A stretch of DNA of 7,925 bases from Candidatus Tenebribacter mawsonii (GTDB taxonomy: Bacteria > Cloacimonadota > Cloacimonadia > Cloacimonadales > TCS61): positions 1 to 7,925 of the forward strand of contig JAVCCD010000229.1 in NCBI GenBank assembly GCA_030765665.1, read 5' to 3'. Below are positions 5,374 through 7,925 of the stretch, in pieces. The stretch's first letter is position 1. Each line of letters begins with the position of its first letter. Both the position numbers and the translations under genes were made by a program. The notes below the pieces were generated by a model. The model was not told where the DNA came from and did no database searches. It saw nothing but the letters and a program-made list of their open reading frames with translations.

Positions 5374-5718
5374 GCACATATATCAGGGGTAGAATTACCA
5401 AGAGAAAAAAGAATAGTTATTGGGCTTACCTATATCTACGGAATAGGCAAATCCACAGCTGAACAAATTCTTGTAAAAGTAGAAATTGATGAGAATATCA
5501 AAGTTAAAGATCTTTCTATTGAACAGGAAAAGAAATTACGTGAGATCATTATTGATGATTATGTTGTTGAAGGTGATCTGAGAACTCAAAAGGCAATGGA
5601 TATAAAACGCCTTATGGAAATTAACTGTTATCGTGGCATTCGTCATAAGATGAACCTTCCGGTTCGTGGACAGCGTACACATACAAATGCCAGAACCCGT
5701 AAGGGCAGAAAGAGATAG
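5371..5718 (+). CDS. rpsM: 30S ribosomal protein S13, TTG start
   Basis: S13 lies in the 30S head, contacts the P-site tRNA with its tail and forms intersubunit bridges with the large subunit. The 115-residue product has the N-terminal helical domain (AHISGVELPREKRI at 2-15, LTYIYGIGKSTA at 19-30), a long middle helix and the basic C-terminal tail. The signature YRGIRHKMNLPVRGQRTHTN spans 87-106, followed by ARTRKGRKR. The tail ends soon after the signature, so the protein is slightly shorter than the usual 118-125 residues. Tandem stops TAG-TAA end the gene. In E. coli rpsM opens the alpha operon and carries the S4-binding leader; here it follows rpmJ by only 13 nt. Confidence 0.97.
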   Translation: MAHISGVELPREKRIVIGLTYIYGIGKSTAEQILVKVEIDENIKVKDLSIEQEKKLREIIIDDYVVEGDLRTQKAMDIKRLMEINCYRGIRHKMNLPVRGQRTHTNARTRKGRKR

Positions 5719-5719
5719 T

Positions 5720-5735
5720 AAGGGAGTGAATGATG
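5720..5735 (+). promoter_or_regulatory. Ribosome binding site and double ATG at the rpsK start
   Basis: AAGGGAG (5720-5726) precedes two consecutive ATG codons at 5730 and 5733. GGAG is 3 nt from the first and 6 nt from the second. Spacing and the common S11 N-terminus Met-Ala favour the second; the first would give Met-Met-Ala. Both could be used. Confidence 0.6.
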
Positions 5736-6128
5736 GCAACAGTAACAACAAAAGTTAGAAAAAAGAAAAGAGTAAGACTTTCGTATAGTGAAGGTGTAGC
5801 TCATATTCATTCCAGTTTCAATAATACTATCGTTTCATTAACAGATAAAGCTGGAAATATTCTTACCTGGTCAAGTGGCGGTAAGATAGGATATAAAGGA
5901 TCTAAGAAAAGCACACCATTTGCAGCTCAGTTAGCAGCAGAAGAAGTTGCAGCAGCAGCAATCGAGATGGGTGTAAATAAAGTAAAAGTTATTGTTAAAG
6001 GTCCTGGTGGCGGTAGAGAATCTGCAATTCGCGCACTCAACGCAAATGGTTTGGAGATCACATTGATCGAAGACAAAACACCTATTCCGCATAACGGGTG
6101 CAGACCAAGAAAAACTAGAAGAGTATAA
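5733..6128 (+). CDS. rpsK: 30S ribosomal protein S11
   Basis: S11 is part of the 30S platform near the 3' end of 16S rRNA and the mRNA exit, next to S7 and S18. From the second ATG the product has 131 residues (132 from ATG 5730). It has a basic N-terminal extension (KVRKKKRVR), then GVAHIHSSFNNTIVSLTDKA, the WSSGGKIGYKGSKKSTPFAA core and VIVKGPGGGRESAIRALN. The C-terminus is TPIPHNGCRPRKTRRV. The Asn-Gly in HNGC is the position found as isoaspartate in E. coli S11, so the same modification is possible. The consensus CRPPK reads CRPRK here. It follows rpsM by a short spacer containing AAGGGAG and ends in TAA, which is part of the rpsD Shine-Dalgarno TAAGGA. Confidence 0.97.
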   Translation: MATVTTKVRKKKRVRLSYSEGVAHIHSSFNNTIVSLTDKAGNILTWSSGGKIGYKGSKKSTPFAAQLAAEEVAAAAIEMGVNKVKVIVKGPGGGRESAIRALNANGLEITLIEDKTPIPHNGCRPRKTRRV

Positions 6129-6138
6129 GGATTATATT

Positions 6139-6774
6139 ATGGCGAGATATACAGGATCATCTTGTAAATTATGTAGAAGAGAAGGAACAAAATTGTTTCT
6201 TAAGGGTTCACGTTGTAACTCCGAAAAATGTGCTTTTGAAAAGAGACCATTTATTCCAGGAGAACATGGTAATGCCCGAGGCTTTAGAAAGAGAATGAGT
6301 GATTATGGTGTACATTTGAGAGAAAAACAAAAAGTACGCCGAACTTATGGTGTGTTAGAAAAACAATTTAGAAAATATTTTAAAATGGCTGCAAAGAAAT
6401 CTGGTGTTACCGGTGAGAATTTACTTCAAATATTAGAGACTCGTTTAGATAACATTGTTTATCGTATGGGTTTTGCTCCTTCCAGAAAATCAGCTAGACA
6501 GATTATTCTTCACGGTCATGTTTTAGTTAACCAAAGAAAGGTAGATATCCCTTCTTTCAATGTTCGTGCAGAAGATGAAATTTTAATTAAGGAAAAAAGC
6601 AGACAAATGCTTTTAATCCAGGAAGCAATGGAAGCTTCAACAGAAGTTGACAGCATCGATTGGTTCAAAGTTGATAAAGATAAATTTAAAGGTGAAATTA
6701 TCAGTATCCCAACTCGTGAGCAGATCCAACTTGATACTGATGAACGTTTGATCGTTGAATATTATTCCAAATAG
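6139..6774 (+). CDS. rpsD: 30S ribosomal protein S4, zinc-binding form
   Basis: S4 is a primary 16S rRNA-binding protein that nucleates 30S body assembly and lines the mRNA entry channel. The 211-residue product has an N-terminal zinc knuckle with Cys9, Cys12, Cys26 and Cys31, the arrangement known from Thermus S4 and absent from E. coli S4. The helical domain follows (KVRRTYGVLEKQFRKYF at 65-81), then the S4 RNA-binding domain from about 98 (LETRLDNIVYRMGFAPSRKS at 99-118, QIILHGHVLVN at 121-131), and the C-terminal LDTDERLIVEYYSK. ATG at 6139 is 7 nt after AAGGA, which overlaps the rpsK stop. The gene ends in tandem TAG-TAG. In E. coli S4 represses its own operon through a leader before rpsM; no room for that structure exists here. 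Confidence 0.98.
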   Translation: MARYTGSSCKLCRREGTKLFLKGSRCNSEKCAFEKRPFIPGEHGNARGFRKRMSDYGVHLREKQKVRRTYGVLEKQFRKYFKMAAKKSGVTGENLLQILETRLDNIVYRMGFAPSRKSARQIILHGHVLVNQRKVDIPSFNVRAEDEILIKEKSRQMLLIQEAMEASTEVDSIDWFKVDKDKFKGEIISIPTREQIQLDTDERLIVEYYSK

Positions 6775-6792
6775 TAGATTAGGAGATCAAAT

Positions 6793-7806
6793 ATGAAATT
6801 CCTAGAACCATTACAATTGCCGGAATCAGTAGTAGTCGATAAAAAAACATATAGTTCGACCTACGGAAAATTTGAAATTGGACCATTAGAATCTGGTTTT
6901 GCTACAACAATAGGGAATACACTAAGAAGAGTATTGCTTACAGCTATTCAAGGTGCAGCAGTGCGTTATGTTAAAATTGAAGGCTTGCATCATGAATTTT
7001 CAGCTATACCGGGCTCAACATCAGATTTTATAGACCTCATTCTTAATCTTAAGAAACTGGTTATTCAAACTGAATCTATTGGTGAAGAAAAACTTGTCTT
7101 AGAACATAAGGGTGTTGGAATTATTACAGCTGGTGACATTTCAGGAACCGCTGATGTAAAAATTATAAATGAAGATCTTGAACTTTTAGAGATGACTGAA
7201 GATGTAGAATTCAGAATGGAATTATGGATTGGTATTGGAAGAGGTTATGTGTCTGCAGACAACCATGATATGGAAGAAAAATCTGTTGGCGTAATTCCAA
7301 TTGATTCTATTTATTCTCCAATTGTTAAAGTAAATTTTGAAGCTGGAAATCAACGTGTTGGTGAGCGTATAGATTTTGATAAACTTATAATGGAAGTTAC
7401 AACAGATGGTAGTATAGACCCTAAAGATGCACTTTATCTTTCTGCAAAAATACTTAGAGATTTGTATGATGCAGTTGTTCTATTTGAGAAGGAACCTGAG
7501 TATATTGAAGAAATTGAAATGGATCCGGAATTAGAGAGAATGGAGAAGATATTAGCTACAAATGTTAACGAACTTGAGCTTTCTGTTCGTTGCAGTAACT
7601 GTCTTTCTGCAGCAAAGATCGAAAAGATCGGTGAACTTGTAGAAAAGAATGAAAATGAAATGTTGAAATATAGAAACTTCGGTAAGAAATCTCTTGAAGA
7701 GATTCATGCTTTACTTGGTCAATACGAACTTTCTCTCGGTATGGATGTAACCGGTATGAGAAAGAGGATCGAAGACGCCAAAAATAAAGTTACTACCCAG
7801 AAATAA
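6793..7806 (+). CDS. rpoA: DNA-directed RNA polymerase subunit alpha
   Basis: Alpha dimerises to nucleate RNA polymerase assembly; its C-terminal domain contacts UP elements and activators. The 337-residue product has both domains. The N-terminal domain (about 1-235) contains KFEIGPLESGFATTIGNTLR at 26-45, with Arg45/Arg46 matching the assembly-critical Arg45 region of E. coli. The two halves of the dimerisation domain flank VEFRMELWIGIGRGYVSAD (138-156). An acidic linker (233-255) leads to the C-terminal domain, with ELSVRCSNCL at 262-271. Arg266 and Asn269 there align with E. coli DNA-contacting Arg265 and Asn268, and GKKSLEEI is at 297-304. The N-terminus resembles deep FCB-group alphas, which supports the tentative placement. 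ATG at 6793 has AGGAG (6781-6785) 7 nt upstream. Confidence 0.98.
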   Translation: MKFLEPLQLPESVVVDKKTYSSTYGKFEIGPLESGFATTIGNTLRRVLLTAIQGAAVRYVKIEGLHHEFSAIPGSTSDFIDLILNLKKLVIQTESIGEEKLVLEHKGVGIITAGDISGTADVKIINEDLELLEMTEDVEFRMELWIGIGRGYVSADNHDMEEKSVGVIPIDSIYSPIVKVNFEAGNQRVGERIDFDKLIMEVTTDGSIDPKDALYLSAKILRDLYDAVVLFEKEPEYIEEIEMDPELERMEKILATNVNELELSVRCSNCLSAAKIEKIGELVEKNENEMLKYRNFGKKSLEEIHALLGQYELSLGMDVTGMRKRIEDAKNKVTTQK

Positions 7807-7816
7807 GGATTGAACT

Positions 7817-7925
7817 ATGAGACATAGAGTTAGCGGAAGAAAATTCGGTAGAGAAAAAGGGCATCGTGACTTGATGCTTAAAAATCTTGTTGCTTCCCTT
7901 GTGAAACACGGAAGAATTAATACTA
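7817..7925 (+). CDS. rplQ: 50S ribosomal protein L17, 5' part, truncated by the window edge
   Basis: L17 is a large-subunit protein near the peptide exit tunnel. I read 36 codons before the sequence ends, starting MRHRVSGRKFGREKGHRDLM and continuing through LKNLVASLVKHGRINT. This is the diagnostic L17 N-terminus. The normal place of rplQ is directly after rpoA. ATG at 7817 is 7 nt after AAGGA (7805-7809), which overlaps the rpoA TAA. The remaining two thirds or more of the protein lies beyond the window, so any C-terminal extension cannot be judged. Confidence 0.95.
   Translation, partial: MRHRVSGRKFGREKGHRDLMLKNLVASLVKHGRINT

Noticed and set aside
1..7925. A new defence, mobile or biosynthetic system hidden in the window.
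   Set aside because: Every stretch over 34 nt is accounted for by a known ribosomal, translation, secretion or transcription gene. There are no insertion sequences, direct-repeat arrays, tRNAs or unassigned coding regions.

Overview
The window is a dense stretch of the bacterial spc and alpha ribosomal-protein gene clusters, all on the + strand. In order it carries the extreme 3' end of a gene that is probably rpsN, then rpsH, rplF, rplR, rpsE, rpmD, rplO, secY, map, infA, rpmJ, rpsM, rpsK, rpsD, rpoA and the 5' part of rplQ, which runs off the right edge. Neighbouring genes lie within 18 nt of each other or overlap, except for a 34-nt gap between secY and map. I see no intrinsic terminator, obvious promoter, RNA gene, CRISPR array or mobile element, and no gene-free stretch longer than 34 nt. 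The simplest reading is one long polycistronic transcript that enters from the left and leaves on the right.

The organism is a bacterium with AT-rich DNA (mid-to-upper 30s % GC by eye) and a standard code using TAA, TAG and TGA stops. The order secY-map-infA-rpmJ-rpsM-rpsK-rpsD-rpoA-rplQ, with no adk between secY and map and no separate alpha-operon leader, also occurs in Bacteroidetes and relatives. The N-terminus of the RNA polymerase alpha subunit looks more like deep FCB-group lineages (for example Cloacimonadota-like) than Proteobacteria or Firmicutes. This placement comes from remembered family patterns and is tentative.

The genes work together: eleven small- or large-subunit ribosomal proteins are made alongside initiation factor IF-1, the Sec translocon channel SecY, methionine aminopeptidase (which trims nascent chains) and the alpha subunit of RNA polymerase. 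S4 and L36 are both in their zinc-binding (Cys-containing) forms.

I do not see a new multi-gene system here. The most unusual element is rpmD: its L30 domain of about 60 residues is followed by a 90-residue, arginine-free, histone-H1-like tail built from in-register Lys-Lys-x-x-x pentads. Other points worth a second look are the dominance of TAG stops (9 of 14 complete genes), stop codons fused to Shine-Dalgarno sequences at five junctions, two TTG starts and one GTG start paired with strong Shine-Dalgarno cores, a G|ATC codon-junction bias, an insertion in L6, and a Lys in SecY at the position of E. coli Arg357.
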